A stretch of DNA of 49,946 bases, from NCBI GenBank assembly GCA_003956705.1, contig QZCP01000028.1, positions 6,247-56,192 on the forward strand. Reading direction: 5' to 3'. The notes below the pieces were generated by a model. It saw nothing but the letters and a program-made list of their open reading frames with translations. It did no database searches and had not been told where the DNA came from. Position numbers and translations under genes: made by a program. Below are positions 30,626 to 42,828 of this stretch, piece by piece; positions within the stretch are counted from its first letter, which is position 1, and the number at the start of each line of letters is the position of its first letter. The stretch comes from Brevipalpus yothersi (Eukaryota; Arthropoda; Arachnida; Trombidiformes; Tenuipalpidae).

Positions 30626-33557
30626 TTTTTGCTTTTTGCTTGTAAGTTATACATTTCATATATGAATATATAGTAACATTTTTCTCTTTTTGGTTAACAT
30701 TTTTTCTTCAACCAAAGCTCATACCATCAGTTTGAATTTCAATTCAATTCCTTGAATTAGATTTTTTGACTTTTTGATAATTTTTTCGTTCCTATTTCGC
30801 AAGTCAATTTGTCTAACCGAAGACCTTGTTATTTATTGGCACCTCTATTGAATTTGTGTGATCAAAGGAGAAGAAGGAAAAAATTGCAATGATTAAAGTA
30901 AGTGAGCCCAGAAGTCTTGCGGATTATTTTATCACTTAAGTTCCTTGAGAATATTTTTCCTCAATAGATGAAACAATCGAAATTCATGGAATATTCAATA
31001 CAAGTAGTGTTAGTTTCAATGAGCTTGAGAGAAGGCTATTATTAGTCAGCATTAGATGTTTTCAAAATTGATACTTTTTATTGATTAAAAAAATTATTGA
31101 CTTGCCAGTAGGAGGAACAAAATATTGAGAATGATGTCTCAAAATGAATGCATCATGATGAAATCAAAAGATGAATGTCGAAAGTTTTAATGACCTGAAG
31201 GCACAAAACACACATCATTTCTCGACTTGTTCTCGGTTCTCGCTTTTCTCTTTGCAAAAATACTATCAGACAAGACTTTGCCAGCATACAAGATACACCT
31301 CTGATTGATCCTCTGGCTTATATTGAAGCATTGCGAATGAATGTCAGTTGAAAAACAGCTTTTTTATATGAGGCGTATAACTTTTCATTCCCTGGAATCA
31401 CAGTTTATACTGATGATGGGCTATTGATAAACAAGCTTTCGAATTCGATCGACAATTATGCTACTGCGTCAAATGATTTAATTAATATCGCTCATCGTCG
31501 CCATTGGACGCACACATCATTCACATGGTAAAAATTATGTTAGCTTTATTCTCGAAAATTCATGAATTTTGAATGGACAAAAGAATTCTGAGGTGAAATT
31601 TTTCCAAGAAAAAAATGGCAAAATTTGAGTTCAAAAATGAATCTAGCGATAAACAACTTCAGGCCACAGAAGTTGATCAATCTTCATGGAACATGAGGCA
31701 AGAAAATTTTTCATCATCACTTCATGAGGATGAATCTCGTTGCTTAAGTGAGCCAAGCGTGTTGAAAAAAATAAAAAACATGTTGCAAACGTTGACGGCG
31801 GCTAAAAACTCATACATTGAGTGGACAACATTGGTAACTTTAGACAAATCTTCAATAGTATTATGATCAAGTTCCCAATCTACTTCCATGATGATCAAAT
31901 GAGCAAAGTTACTCCCAAAACTAGATGAGCATCGAAAAACCGAAAAACAGATTCTTCAACAAATAATTGTGATGAATAAAACCACAGGAAAGGCGTCAAA
32001 TAGTGATGGAAATAGCGTTAGAAAAAAATAAAAATAAGATCCCACAAACACTTCATCAAAAGGTGATTAAGTTTGACATGAGGTTGAATACCGTACACCA
32101 AGTCGATAATTAGAGCACTTTCAAAACACTTTCAGAATTTTGGAAACTTTCGAAAGGCTCCTATTAAGCTCAACTCTACTAGTAAAAAGAATGTCTCGTG
32201 AAAATTATCCCTCATTTGTCCACGCTTGGAGGATAAACACGAGGAAAAATGGTTAGAGGGAGAGAGAGAGACACTATTCACAGGTAAATGAAACGGAATC
32301 TTTGCAAACTGACCGTAAGAGATAGTAAATCAAGGAAAACCAAAGAGAGCAGAATGTGATGGGAGAACGAGTTGGAGAGACTAAGCAAAGTAAGGGAGGG
32401 AGAAAGAGAGATAAAGTAAGAAAGAAAGAGAGAACGTGTTGAATAAACTGATTATACATTGAAATAGAATGATCATAATGAGTAGTAGAATGGTGGGATT
32501 AATTTCAACCAAGTTTAGTAGAAAAATGAATATGAACACTTTCTATAGGTATGACTTTCCCCAAGAACGTGTCGGTCCGAAATGATGATGATTCCTCGAG
32601 GCAAAGTGACCTCGAAATTGGTTCGCTCGAATATTTAACTCTTGTTCTATCTGTCTCCACCTCCACTCAGTATAATATAATATAAAGTGTACGAAAAAAG
32701 ATTACTTTCCATTTCATTTCTTGTACGATGCAATCTTGGTGGTGGTGTGTGTGTATATAGATAATGCAGCATATACAAATAGTGGCCGTGACCAAAGCAT
32801 GTCTGTCCAAACATCACGAAATGTTAAGGAAGATAGTGTGTGCACTTGTGTGTATGTTTTTTGTATGTTTGTGAGTGAGTGTGTATGTGCATATTTGAGA
32901 CCAGTTTCTTACAGACCAACCCAGGTAAGGATCATTTATGATGATCATCAACGTCATGCCACTTTTTGAGGATCATTAGCAAAAATTCATCAATCTTAAT
33001 TGAAAAGCAAGAAAAATAAGGGAGAAATCCTTCGGAAACAATGAGAGTTGGGCTTTTTTTGCAAGTGTAGATGGTGAAAGAGAATGCAAGATTCACAATT
33101 CGAATCTTGTTTAACTTGGAAATGACTACAGGTTCAAGTTTTATAATAACTTTTAGATTGAACAGGAAACGTTCACTCATTAAACTGCAACATCACTCGT
33201 CTGTGTGTGACTAATTTGACGTACGTTGTGTATGATGATCATAGGATGGCAAAGTAAGCATGCAAGGAGAAACTATTTTTGGATCGTGGAAGGAAAAATG
33301 CCTTTACCTAATCTTATACTGGGTGAAAAGGGATGAAGGTGATGAGAACACATGGTTTATTCGAGAAGCTGACAAGCAAGAGCTGTTTAAAGCTTTTATG
33401 ATACACTGAATGAGTAGATCAAATGATCTGATATGAGTAAATTCACCGTAACTTTTGTAAGACAGGAATGGGATGAATTCACTTGATTGCGAGTTGATGT
33501 TACTCGGTAAGGAAAATCCTATTCTGGTATAAATTTTGTTATTATTTTGGCCAGATC
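30626..33557. other. Intergenic region
   Basis: No supportable intact gene. An interrupted coding-like stretch lies at 31259-31531. An 83-codon frame at 31615-31866 has no recognisable domain. GA-rich stretches occur near 32258-32272 and 32395-32430, and a GT-rich stretch near 32739-32755. Confidence 0.45.
31259..31531 (+). pseudogene. Possible decayed coding fragment
   Basis: One frame reads 90 codons with a single internal TGA about a third of the way in. Pieces include QDTPLIDPLAYIEALRMNV and EAYNFSFPGITVYTDDGLLI, which look protein-like. No parent family is recognised, and chance cannot be excluded. Confidence 0.25.
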
Positions 33558-34408
33558 CTACTTGAGACAGCGTTCAAAATAGGTGGTTCCAACTGAACCT
33601 CCAGCCATTGCTTTCCTAACGTTTTGTTCAAACAGACGTCTATTTGTTTGTAAAACTTCGGCAGCCTCTTTATTCAATGGATCTTCTGGATTTGGTTCCT
33701 ATCAAATTGTCGGAGAGAGAGAGAGAATATTGAAGAGAGAGAGAGAAAGAGAGAGGGTAAAACTTGATAACACATCGATAAAATCTAACAAAAGAAATAA
33801 AGAAAAATAATCTCACCAAGAATAGGTACTGAAGACCATAGACAATTGAGTTGATAGTTAAAACTGGCTTCCAATCTTCACGGAGAATATTCAAACACAC
33901 GTTGCCTTCTAGGTCAATGTTTGGATGGAAAACCAAGGTTTTGCACTTTACTTTTGGTGGATCATGTGGATAATTAGGACTAACACTAAAACTGAATACA
34001 AATTTTCCACCTTTATAGAAGCCCTTGAGATCGACAATAGAATGACATTGACTTTGATTAGAATGATTTCAATGGGTCTAAGAGAAAAAAAGCGCTCAAT
34101 GGATCGAGAGACACTCTCAATTTACCTCGTCTGGCATTATGACCAGTCTAAAGTTCAGCAAATCATCGGGATCAGGAAACTCAATGTTACAAGTTTTGGG
34201 TAGTGTCAACTCGTTGATATCTATCGGGAAAAAAGAGAGAGGATCAGGAAATGATAATTAGTCAAACTTGACATTCAATGAAGCATTATCTTTATCACTA
34301 ACCTTTGTTGATCCGCAGCTGAGCTGCTGTGGCTCTTTTTTGCTGTGATCCTCTACCACCAGCATCGGCATCTTTTTTCTGATTCTTGAGTGAAAAAAGT
34401 TTAATCAT
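33558..34408 (-). CDS. UBE2M: NEDD8-conjugating enzyme UBC12
   Basis: Four exons, 34408-34303, 34220-34126, 34023-33817 and 33698-33558, give 182 residues, matching human UBE2M (183). This E2 accepts NEDD8 from the NAE1-UBA3 E1 and transfers it to cullins. The N-terminal tail MIKLFSLK, which docks on the E1, is conserved. The E2 fold includes the HPN motif (FHPNIDLEGNVCLNIL) with the catalytic Cys at residue 110, followed by REDWKPVLTINS and EPNPEDPLNKEAAE. Intron 3 (33699-33816) contains a GA tract. The nearest neighbour, downstream on the same strand sense, is unrelated. The assignment is secure because identity to the family is very high throughout. Confidence 0.97.
33713..33756. repeat. 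(GA)n tract inside UBE2M intron 3
   Basis: Imperfect GA run with two interruptions, wholly within the 118-bp intron 33699-33816. Confidence 0.9.
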
Positions 34409-36303
34409 CTTCACCACTCAATTAATAATTAGAAAATGTGGGTGTATCGGTATGTATTGATGGAAATTATTAGGGTTTTGACGTTGATGATCGTGTGTGG
34501 AAATGAACACACACAAAAACAAAGGCTCAAAGACTTTCGAGTTTTCACTGATCAAAATGAATGGATACTTGAGTGTATGTGAACGTTCATGTGTGTGAAT
34601 TTGACGGCGAAGAAGGAGATGAAAAAAAGAATCAAACCAAAGCAATTGTGGACAATCGAAGCTTAATCCTTTTTTATCAATTTTTCAAATAAGATAACGA
34701 ATAATCGGTGATGATTGGAGGATGAAAAATGTGAAGGCCCTGAGCAGACAATGAAGAATCAGGTGGATAAGTATCGGTATGAAAGCCACAATAAAGTGAC
34801 CAGAAAAAGATTATTGTCCACTGGTTAACTGGTATCAAACCAACAAAAAAAACAAAGAGTCTCGGAATGAGAGAAAGAAATGAAGAAAAAGATGTTAATC
34901 TGTTTTGATCGTTAACACACAACAACAACAACGCACTTACACACACACACACAGAGCAGTGATTTAAATAGACCCACAATGTGTTAGGCCTACCAACTAT
35001 CAATATCACAAAATCATTACAAATACAATTAGTAAGATTGTGAAAAATTATCCACCATTAAATGGGAGTTAATTTGTTTAACCAGAAAAGAAGAGATGAA
35101 GATGAACAAGAAGCAATAATAATGATACACACAAGGTCTTGTGATTCACCTCTCTTTCTCTTTCTTTCTCTCTCTTCTCTTTTTTTTTTGTTTCTTGATC
35201 TCGCTGCTTTGACCAACTCACGAGTAAACCGGGTGATTTAAAACATGTACACACTCCAACTCTCTGGATCACAATTTGATGATGAACAGAAGAATCGACA
35301 AAATTAGAATGCTACCTAATGATATTGAGTAATCATCAATTCACTAGTCTCTTGATTGTCAATTATTGTTGACACTTTCTATCTCTCTCTCTCGATCGAA
35401 GATGGAAGCTTGAAAGGCTTTTCTTCTCTCTCTACTCTCACTAACGAGGTTGAGCAATGATCAGGAGCGATGTGTGTGAATGTGTGTGTGAGTGAGTGTT
35501 CATGTTCGAAAAATTTTTTGGATGCATTAAAACGCTACTCACCTTCATCATGGGAGAGAAAGAGAGATTGGAATGCAATTTTGGATAAATTGCAAGGATT
35601 TGGACTCTGAGTGTGAGCCTTTGTTGGTGGAAATGAGTATCATCATTATTAAAAATGTATGTGTTCATCAACAATAATCATCAATTTGAAATGCTACTTC
35701 GAGTCAAATCCGTTTATCCTGTCACCGGAATAGCGTATATTGATGAATAGTTTAGAAAGAGAAGAGAGAATTGGAAAAAATAAAAGTAACAGACACAATT
35801 TTCGCTTGGAGATATCCAAGTGAATGGAAACTGGTTGGAAAATTTATTTTCTTCACATTATTGACGAAGAACAAGACTGTGAGAAGTTGGATACTCATCG
35901 AGTCCATAATGTTTTTTTTGTTCTTCCTTTTGGTCTTTACATTATTGTGAGAAGAAAGAAAAATATTCTCTCTAACAAACACACTCAAATGGGAACAAAA
36001 CTTTTTTTTCGGATCTTTGGAGAAATTTCCAAAAAATACCCGCTTTCGTATTTTCTTTCTTCTGGAAATCTTGGTGCGCAGAGCTCAGTTAGTTAGAGTC
36101 TTTCATTAAGAAGAGAGAAAGTCATCTTCAGAAGATACAGCGGTCTACAAGAAGAAATTTTTCCTGTTTTTTGGTGATGTTGATACCATTGAAGCGAAGC
36201 AGTGCTTGAAATGATCCATCCCAAGAGTATTCGGGAAAAATCACTCAAGGACCAACCAAGGATTGTTTGCAAATCTGATGATAACGAAGCAAATGGATGA
36301 TGA
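34409..36303. other. Intergenic region between UBE2M and the PHF20-like gene
   Basis: No gene supported. Contains short GT/CA microsatellites (about 34931-34955, 35467-35500), CT-rich stretches (about 35150-35190, 35380-35400) and many short open frames without recognisable domains. The UBE2M promoter and the 3' end of the PHF20-like gene lie here. Confidence 0.45.
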
Positions 36304-38907
36304 CTACCAGGCACATTTACTAATCCTATGAACAATATCTAGATCTTTATAAAGTTCTTTTATCAGATCATGAAACGCAACAGCATCCTTTTCAACATTT
36401 TCTGCATCGGCACTGAGACCAGAATCCAGTTCCAATTCGCTTGTTTTCTCTGTTAAAAAATTCAGCCTCTCCACTAAACGCTCATGCAAATCGAGCAAGT
36501 GTTCGCGAAGATTTTGTCGCATCACAGCCTGAGGCTCATCAATATCACTCAACTTGCACCGGTCTGTAATGGAAGTTTGACTGTTTGTTCGGCTACAAGT
36601 ATCAGCCTCTTGTGTTGTCTCATCTAATTCCGAAACATCAGGAGGAGGAACTTGAGGTGACGTGAGATCGTTTCCTGATTTACTGAGCTCGGCAACCTCG
36701 GTTCTCTGAGAATCATCATCTTCAATTGGATTTGCCGATTTTTCCTGACTCATTTCCATGTCTGAATGATTCATGGTGTTGTTATTGCCATCACTGATGG
36801 TCTCTGGAGGAACGCCATTATTATTGATCGCTTTATCATTATTATCCTCCAAGATATCAGATAAACTTGGTTCCATGGAGGCTTTATGGAAAGAAGAAAC
36901 CAGATCTTTAGCCATTGGTTCGGTGAACGAAATGTCTGATGATGGTGGTGTGTAATTTTCCATCAAAGGCTGATTTGGTTCCGGGAAAAAGGGAAAAATT
37001 GACTTCTCCTCATGGATATCACTTTGATTATTATAATTTGAGATACCATTGGGGAGATCTTTCTTGAGGTCCTCACAGGTAAGTTGGGGAAGTGGTGGAA
37101 TATGAGGTTCCTCTGATGGAATTGAAAGAGAAGATTGCAGGGAAAGCTGTTGTGCTGAAAATTTATCGGAAAAAATTGAGTTTGAAATATCAATATTTGG
37201 CACAATTTGGTTCACAGTGTCCAAATTCTGATTAGGATCGTTGTCAGATGGGTCCAATTTCATTGGTTCATCCATCTCTTTGACTCCATTGATTTCATCA
37301 TAAGATGATGCTATAAAGTCAATTAAATCAGTTCCCTCTTGAAGTTCCTGAAGCTCTCTTGGTAAATCATCGGGAACATCATTTTTATCTTGCTCCATGG
37401 GAGTCACCTCGAGGAGATCCTTTGAAAAATCTAAAATATCTACATTGATTCCAGTGGATTTCAATCCAACAAAATCTGTACAATTAACTGTGACTTGATC
37501 CGGTTTCTCCTCTGTTGCTGTTGGTGGAGGAGTCGGAATTTTGGGCTCTTTCACAAGCCAAGATTCTTTCCATAAGCTCAGATCGGTGTCTTTTCTTTCC
37601 AGAAGTCGTAATTTGAAGTGAAGAGCATGAATCACATTTACAACCTCTAACGCTGCATCTAACAATAGATTAACAGTTAAAATTTTGTTTTTCCTATGAG
37701 TTTTTAAATTTTTCATATCCTCCTCATCGTCAAGATTGGATATCGTTGGAAGTATACCATTCTTTAGCCAACTAGAATCATAGTAATAACGACAACTTTC
37801 ACGAACTCTTCTAGGATTTTTGCACATTGAACATACAAAAACTTCGGGAAGATCTTGATCAGATTCTATACCTAAACACATCATATGTTGCCAAGTGAGA
37901 CAACATTCACACTGTACAATCACACCAGTTTGATCTTTTTTACCACACATACAATTCATCCATTCACGAAAATTATCCGCCTCGTGAAGCCATCGGATGT
38001 ACATAGGATTTTGGAGATGAAACAGATCATGTTCAACAGGCGCCTCTTGGGGAGGATTTGATTGAGCTGACGGCAATTGAGCACTTCTTCTCTCTCTTTC
38101 ACTGAATGTTCGTTCATTGTAATTCAGTTGAGTTCTTCGCCGCCTTGTTCTTCGGCGACCAACAGTCGAAGAGGAAGAAGTTGCCCCAGCTTTTCCTGCT
38201 GGACTATGTGTCAAAGGAGTTGTACTAGCTGTTTTCACCTCTGATTCCGATAGAAGCACAGGCGAAGTGGGTGATAGGGTTGTGGATGATTGTTGTGATG
38301 GTGGAGGTAGAGATGGTGATCTAGGAGGTGATGATTGGTGAGGAAAAGGTGTTGATGGTGACCTAGCAGGTGAGTGTGGTGGCTGAAAAGCCTCTTGCTG
38401 AGGAACAGGAGACGAATGACCATCCACATTTATTTCGGACGGTGATGGTGAAGATGCTGTTTGCGTTGGATGGGATGACTGGCTTGCCGATGATTGAGGA
38501 CGAGGTGGTGGAGATAGATCATGAACAATTTGTAATGGCTGTGGTGATGGAGAACGAGAAGGCTGTGGCGGTATAATAATAGGAGTAGTACTTGTGGGTG
38601 TTGTAGTAGTAGCAGCAGCAGATGAAGAAGAAGAAGGTGGTGTTGATGATGATGATGATGGAATCGACTCTTTGGAGGCTTGTTGAGTAGTATTTGTAGT
38701 AGGGGTAGTAGTTGTAGAAATAGTAGTTGCTGGTGTTATTACTGTTGCTGCAACAGTGTTGTTGGAGGCTGATGTTACTGGTGTGTTCGGAGGTCTCGGC
38801 CTTTTTCGTGTTACTCTCTCCATTTCCAATATTTTACTTGTCTTTTTACGTATTCTACCAGACCTTGACATGGCTACTTCTTGACTAGAGCTCTCATTTG
38901 AATCCAT
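36304..38907 (-). CDS. PHD-finger protein, PHF20/MBD-R2-like
   Basis: An intronless 867-residue protein; the first good ATG is at 38907. Residues 1-290 are low-complexity (Ser, Pro, Thr, Gln) with a basic patch, RKRPRPP near residue 37 and GRRRTRRRRTQ near 265. A PHD finger lies at about residues 315-365. It carries Cys/His ligands in NCMCGKKDQTGVIVQCECC, TWQHMMCLG and VFVCSMCKNP, followed by the SCRYYYDSSWLKNG segment typical of PHF20/MBD-R2. A short segment about 420-460 (NVIHALHFKLRLLERK...LWKESW) and the C-terminal helices (LHERLVERLNFLTEKTSELE) also resemble that family. PHF20 is a subunit of the NSL histone acetyltransferase complex. The Tudor and AT-hook parts of vertebrate PHF20 were not seen. 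The assignment rests on the PHD region and C-terminus. Confidence 0.7.
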   Translation of the reverse strand: MDSNESSSQEVAMSRSGRIRKKTSKILEMERVTRKRPRPPNTPVTSASNNTVAATVITPATTISTTTTPTTNTTQQASKESIPSSSSSTPPSSSSSAAATTTTPTSTTPIIIPPQPSRSPSPQPLQIVHDLSPPPRPQSSASQSSHPTQTASSPSPSEINVDGHSSPVPQQEAFQPPHSPARSPSTPFPHQSSPPRSPSLPPPSQQSSTTLSPTSPVLLSESEVKTASTTPLTHSPAGKAGATSSSSTVGRRRTRRRRTQLNYNERTFSERERRSAQLPSAQSNPPQEAPVEHDLFHLQNPMYIRWLHEADNFREWMNCMCGKKDQTGVIVQCECCLTWQHMMCLGIESDQDLPEVFVCSMCKNPRRVRESCRYYYDSSWLKNGILPTISNLDDEEDMKNLKTHRKNKILTVNLLLDAALEVVNVIHALHFKLRLLERKDTDLSLWKESWLVKEPKIPTPPPTATEEKPDQVTVNCTDFVGLKSTGINVDILDFSKDLLEVTPMEQDKNDVPDDLPRELQELQEGTDLIDFIASSYDEINGVKEMDEPMKLDPSDNDPNQNLDTVNQIVPNIDISNSIFSDKFSAQQLSLQSSLSIPSEEPHIPPLPQLTCEDLKKDLPNGISNYNNQSDIHEEKSIFPFFPEPNQPLMENYTPPSSDISFTEPMAKDLVSSFHKASMEPSLSDILEDNNDKAINNNGVPPETISDGNNNTMNHSDMEMSQEKSANPIEDDDSQRTEVAELSKSGNDLTSPQVPPPDVSELDETTQEADTCSRTNSQTSITDRCKLSDIDEPQAVMRQNLREHLLDLHERLVERLNFLTEKTSELELDSGLSADAENVEKDAVAFHDLIKELYKDLDIVHRISKCAW

Positions 38908-39679
38908 ATTGTTGCTGTCCAGTGTATATATTGATAAAAACACAGAACACACTTATATACAAATTGTAACTCATAAACCACACTCCAATCTAATTGTATT
39001 AATGTAATTAATTAAATCACTTTCACCATCAGCTTCTAATCTTTTTTTCTCTCCTCTTCAAGCAATTGAGAAAGTGAATAAAGAAACTGACCACTTTTGC
39101 GCATGCGTTGAAAAATTTTGATCACGCTTCTTTTTAGTGGCCTCTAGTGGAATGAAAATGAACTAGTGATGATATGAATTTTTTCTCTCTTTTTGAGACG
39201 AAAAAATGATCATTTTTATTTCCTTTTTTCTCATCAACGAATTAAAATTAAAATGATTGGAATTTTTTTTTTAATCTTTCTCACATTATAACATTCATTA
39301 TAATAAAATGAAATTTTTTTTGCCACAACGAATAGTCTATTCTTTTTTGAAAGTAAGGTAATGATTGTAACTTCTCGTCTTTTCTCCTCCATTTTTATGA
39401 AGGTGATTTTGTAGATGAAAAGATTTCAACAGTTGATAAAAAAATTTTCTCGATTTTAAAATAATGATGATGATCAATCGATATGGACTTGTCGTGATAA
39501 ACATATATTTATGATGATACTGTAATTTTTTTGGTTATATATTTTCTTTTCCTCTATTACTATGAGAACAATTCAGTATGGATACCGTTTATGGCTAACA
39601 AACGATCGAAAGAATTTTTCAAAAATAATGGTCAATTCTCTTGAAATTGAAGTGATAATAGTTATCAGTGGTGATCAAT
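38908..39679. other. Intergenic region
   Basis: Between the start of the PHF20-like gene and the stop of uridine phosphorylase, both on the minus strand. AT-rich, with several poly-T runs. No gene is seen. Confidence 0.5.
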
Positions 39680-41229
39680 TCAGTTCAAAAGACGCTTCAA
39701 AATATATTTGATGGCGAATCTTGCCGGACGCTTCTGATATTCTTTGTACTCTTCTTTCGATATTTTCACTTGGTCCCCTTGAAGACGATTGACCAGAACG
39801 ACATTAACAACCCCACACTTGATACCCGCCTTATTGCACAGAGCAGCAAATGCATTTGCTTCCATCTCAATATTAACTATACCATCTTTTTTCAATTGAT
39901 TCAAATAATTTTCTCGATCTTTTGGCGTAAAATCACAGAATGCTCCATCCATACGACCTTGACCTTCATAAAATTCGGTTGTTGACATTGTGGTGCCAGT
40001 GAATACTGGTAATTGGGCAAATTCTATGGCTGCAAAATTTTTTAAGCTCTCGATCATTTTATGATCAATTATACTTTCAGTCTGAACCAACAGTCCTAAT
40101 TTGACCTGAGAAATTGCAAAATTATTGTGAGCAAAATGCGATAACTTCTTACTGTTGACAGTGATGATGAGTCTAGGTTAACATCGCTTCTTGATTAGTT
40201 CATCATTCAATCAATTGCTCTGATGCGGTTGCTATTATGAGCACTAATCACTCGAATTGTTTATCAGTCATCCTGTCTATTGTTACTAGAGAAAACTCCC
40301 TGAGCTATGGATATATATCACTAATGATAACAGTGCTCCTCGATGATCTTGAAAGCACTTAGCAGGCATTTCATCATTGATCAATTACGATAACGAGGTA
40401 GCACTCGATGATGATGAAAATGAAACACAAATTATTTTCTCTCTACTTTCTCTAGATCATATTGAAGAGTGATTCTTACCTGTTCATAAACTGGTCTCAT
40501 GCGATCATCAACAGCTTTCTCTGTTATCACCAAAGTTCCTGGTTCTATGCCTACAAAAGAAATGACGATAATATTCTCCTTCATTCATGGAATTGAATAT
40601 CTACACCATTGTACAACAACAAATATTCATACCGATTCCTCCACAAGTTCCGAGTCTTAGCATTACCACGCCTTTGCATTCAGCGTAAGCCAACAGTTTG
40701 AACACTTCGTGTAAAAGTATGGCCAATGATGGTATTCCCATACCATGCTGGATGGAAAAAATTTTGTTCACCATGTACATTCATGGTAGCATAGAAAGAG
40801 AAAGAGGGAGCTGAACATACATTAACAAACAGTACTGGGCCAACTTTGTACATGGAAAATCGATGCCCATCTTCACTTAGATCGTGTAACGGTCCAGAAG
40901 GATTGCCAAGCTCTTCATTCATCATCATGGCACACATTTTCATTCGTTCCGCTGAGCCGCCAGTACAGACTACTTTAACATCACCGAATTGTTTCTCCAG
41001 ATTATCTCCTCTCTTGACTAGAGATAAATGATAGAGATGATCTTCCACTAAATTGGAAAGATGCTGATTCGTAAGTTTGACAGCAGTGTTTCTGGTGGAT
41101 GATTTTGAAAAATGTATGATAAGAAAATTTTCCCACAAATCAGTCAATTTTAAGTTATATTCTGATACAAACTTACCGATAGGTTTCATCTGGATAAATA
41201 TTATCCTTGACAGCTGATTTTCGTGTCAT
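39680..41229 (-). CDS. UPP: Uridine phosphorylase
   Basis: Five exons, 41229-41177, 41091-40821, 40747-40633, 40550-40480 and 40105-39680, give 311 residues, matching vertebrate UPP1 (310). The enzyme converts uridine plus phosphate to uracil and ribose 1-phosphate in pyrimidine salvage. Conserved parts are present in order: LVEDHLYHLSL, FGDVKVVCTGGSAERMK, HGMGIPSLAILLHE, the phosphate loop LRLGTCGGIGIEPGT, the base-binding segment FYEGQGRMDGAFC and the ribose-binding NIEMEANAFAAL. All exon joins keep frame and total 936 bases. A broken second copy of exons 1-3 lies at 45755-46110, in the same orientation. Confidence 0.96.
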
Positions 41230-42150
41230 TTTAGTGAGAAAATCGAAAAATTGATACTGTTGATACCACTTAAAATGACTCAATATCAAGATTGAGAGAA
41301 TGTTTTAGAATGGTGTTAAACTGATTCAATAATAATTAACAGTCGGAAGGAAAAAATTGGGAAAGCAATATATTGTTTTTACTATGGAATCCTGAGAAGA
41401 AGAAAAAATTCGTCTCAATATCATTAATCTTCAAGTAGGTAAGCGATTTGAAGTAAGCACCCATTGAGTAGAATAAGTGGTGAGTTTGTGGTTCTTGTTC
41501 ATCTCATCTCACTTGAAAGACAAATCATGGTCCTTGAGATACACATAGAGAATTAAGTGATGATAGTTGTCAGGAGATCATGAAATCTAGAGAATCGGAT
41601 CACTCATTCGTTGATTCTAATTGTACTTCCATACTCAACAACAACAAGGACATCGAAAACATGGGAATTCGAACGACGAACATGTACATGAAGCTTCGAT
41701 TTCTATTACTTACTTCTTCCTGATTCGAGTGGCCTCTATCGAGTTTTGTACACTTTCAGAACAAATATTCGAAAACTTTTCATCAACATTTACCTAGTGA
41801 GTCAGATTGATTCGACTTCATCAAGTGATCAAGTGATCATTGTGGAGACATTATTTTTATTTTTATTTTTCTTATTGGTAATATGCATAGGCAATCCCGA
41901 GGCTTGCCATTCAGATGGTAACATTTCCAACAGTTCTGTGTGCCTGGATGTTGAGATTAGTCAAGCGAATTTCCTTTTCTGAGAACAGATTATCTTAGGG
42001 AATAGTGTGCGAATAAAAACGAAGCAGGAAGCCTTCGTTCGAAATATCTGATAGATTTCGAATGAATAAAATGTGGAGAATCCCATTCAATTCCATATCT
42101 TGAGAAAATTTTCGATAGAAGTTCGAATGTGATTTCCGAATCAATTCCGT
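41230..42150. other. Intergenic region
   Basis: No supportable gene. A plus-strand frame at 41746-41982 has a hydrophobic stretch but lacks an ATG. A short ATG frame near 41661 reads 20 codons then stops. This interval and the next gene are absent from the duplicated segment at 45755-46670. Confidence 0.4.
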
Positions 42151-42828
42151 TCACATCCTTCTGGATCTCAAATATAAAGATGTTGATTTCCTCGGAGAAG
42201 GAGGCTTACCCAACAGTGTATCAATAGCATTGCCAATAGTTTTGATAATGTTAATAGTAGAGGTAGTGTCTTTCGGAACACTTGGAGTGGTTGAAACTAT
42301 CTGACATCGACACATACCAAACAGAAAACTTCGTATTGGATTGCTATTTGGAGGCTCAGTAGAACTGCAAACCATTAAACATAGATCAGGCTTCCTTTTG
42401 ATGGGAAAAATCGGTTTCAAAGTCGTTAGGTTGGATGTACCAGTCGACCCACTGGTGGGCAATGTGGTGATTGGAGTGATCTGTGATGAAGTGGGAACAG
42501 ATGTGAATGTTGTGATAAATGTTGGACTTGTGGTAGGGACTGGTGTTGGAGCTGGAGTATATCCACCACAATCAGCTATTTGAGGTGATTCACATTTCTG
42601 ACCAGCCAAATGAAAATAGTAGCCTCTTGGACACAATTGTAGGTATCGTTCTCCATTCCAACAGTAATAATAAGATCTACAATCAACAGGATTGGCTAGG
42701 AAAGCTTCGCCAGTTGGTGGACACGTCAAATTTTGTTGTTGCTGAGACTGAACGAAGGTCCTCGATTGATATACTAAGATGAGAATGAACGATCTTAATG
42801 ACCAACAGATCAGACAAAATGGGAGCAT
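42151..42828 (-). CDS. Secreted protein with one chitin-binding type 2 domain and mucin-like linker
   Basis: An intronless 225-residue protein. An N-terminal hydrophobic segment (about residues 1-22) acts as signal peptide. One peritrophin-A/ChtBD2 domain lies at about residues 35-88 with all six cysteines: TCPPTGE, VDCRSYYYCW, LQLCPRGYYF, QKCESPQIADC. A Thr/Ser/Pro-rich, probably O-glycosylated linker follows (TTSPTFITTFTSVPTSS region). A second small group of four Cys follows (LCLMVCSS, MCRC), and the tail is basic. ChtBD2 proteins bind chitin in cuticle or gut lining. Neighbours are unrelated. The gene lies between the two parts that were duplicated to the right, but it is absent from the copy. 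Confidence 0.85.
   Translation of the reverse strand: MLPFCLICWSLRSFILILVYQSRTFVQSQQQQNLTCPPTGEAFLANPVDCRSYYYCWNGERYLQLCPRGYYFHLAGQKCESPQIADCGGYTPAPTPVPTTSPTFITTFTSVPTSSQITPITTLPTSGSTGTSNLTTLKPIFPIKRKPDLCLMVCSSTEPPNSNPIRSFLFGMCRCQIVSTTPSVPKDTTSTINIIKTIGNAIDTLLGKPPSPRKSTSLYLRSRRM

Noticed and set aside
31615..31866. 83-codon plus-strand frame
   Set aside because: Composition is plausible, but there is no domain, promoter or neighbouring exon; chance is likely in AT-rich DNA.
41746..41982. 78-codon hydrophobic plus-strand frame
   Set aside because: No ATG start and no convincing exon upstream; the preceding ATG frame stops after 20 codons.
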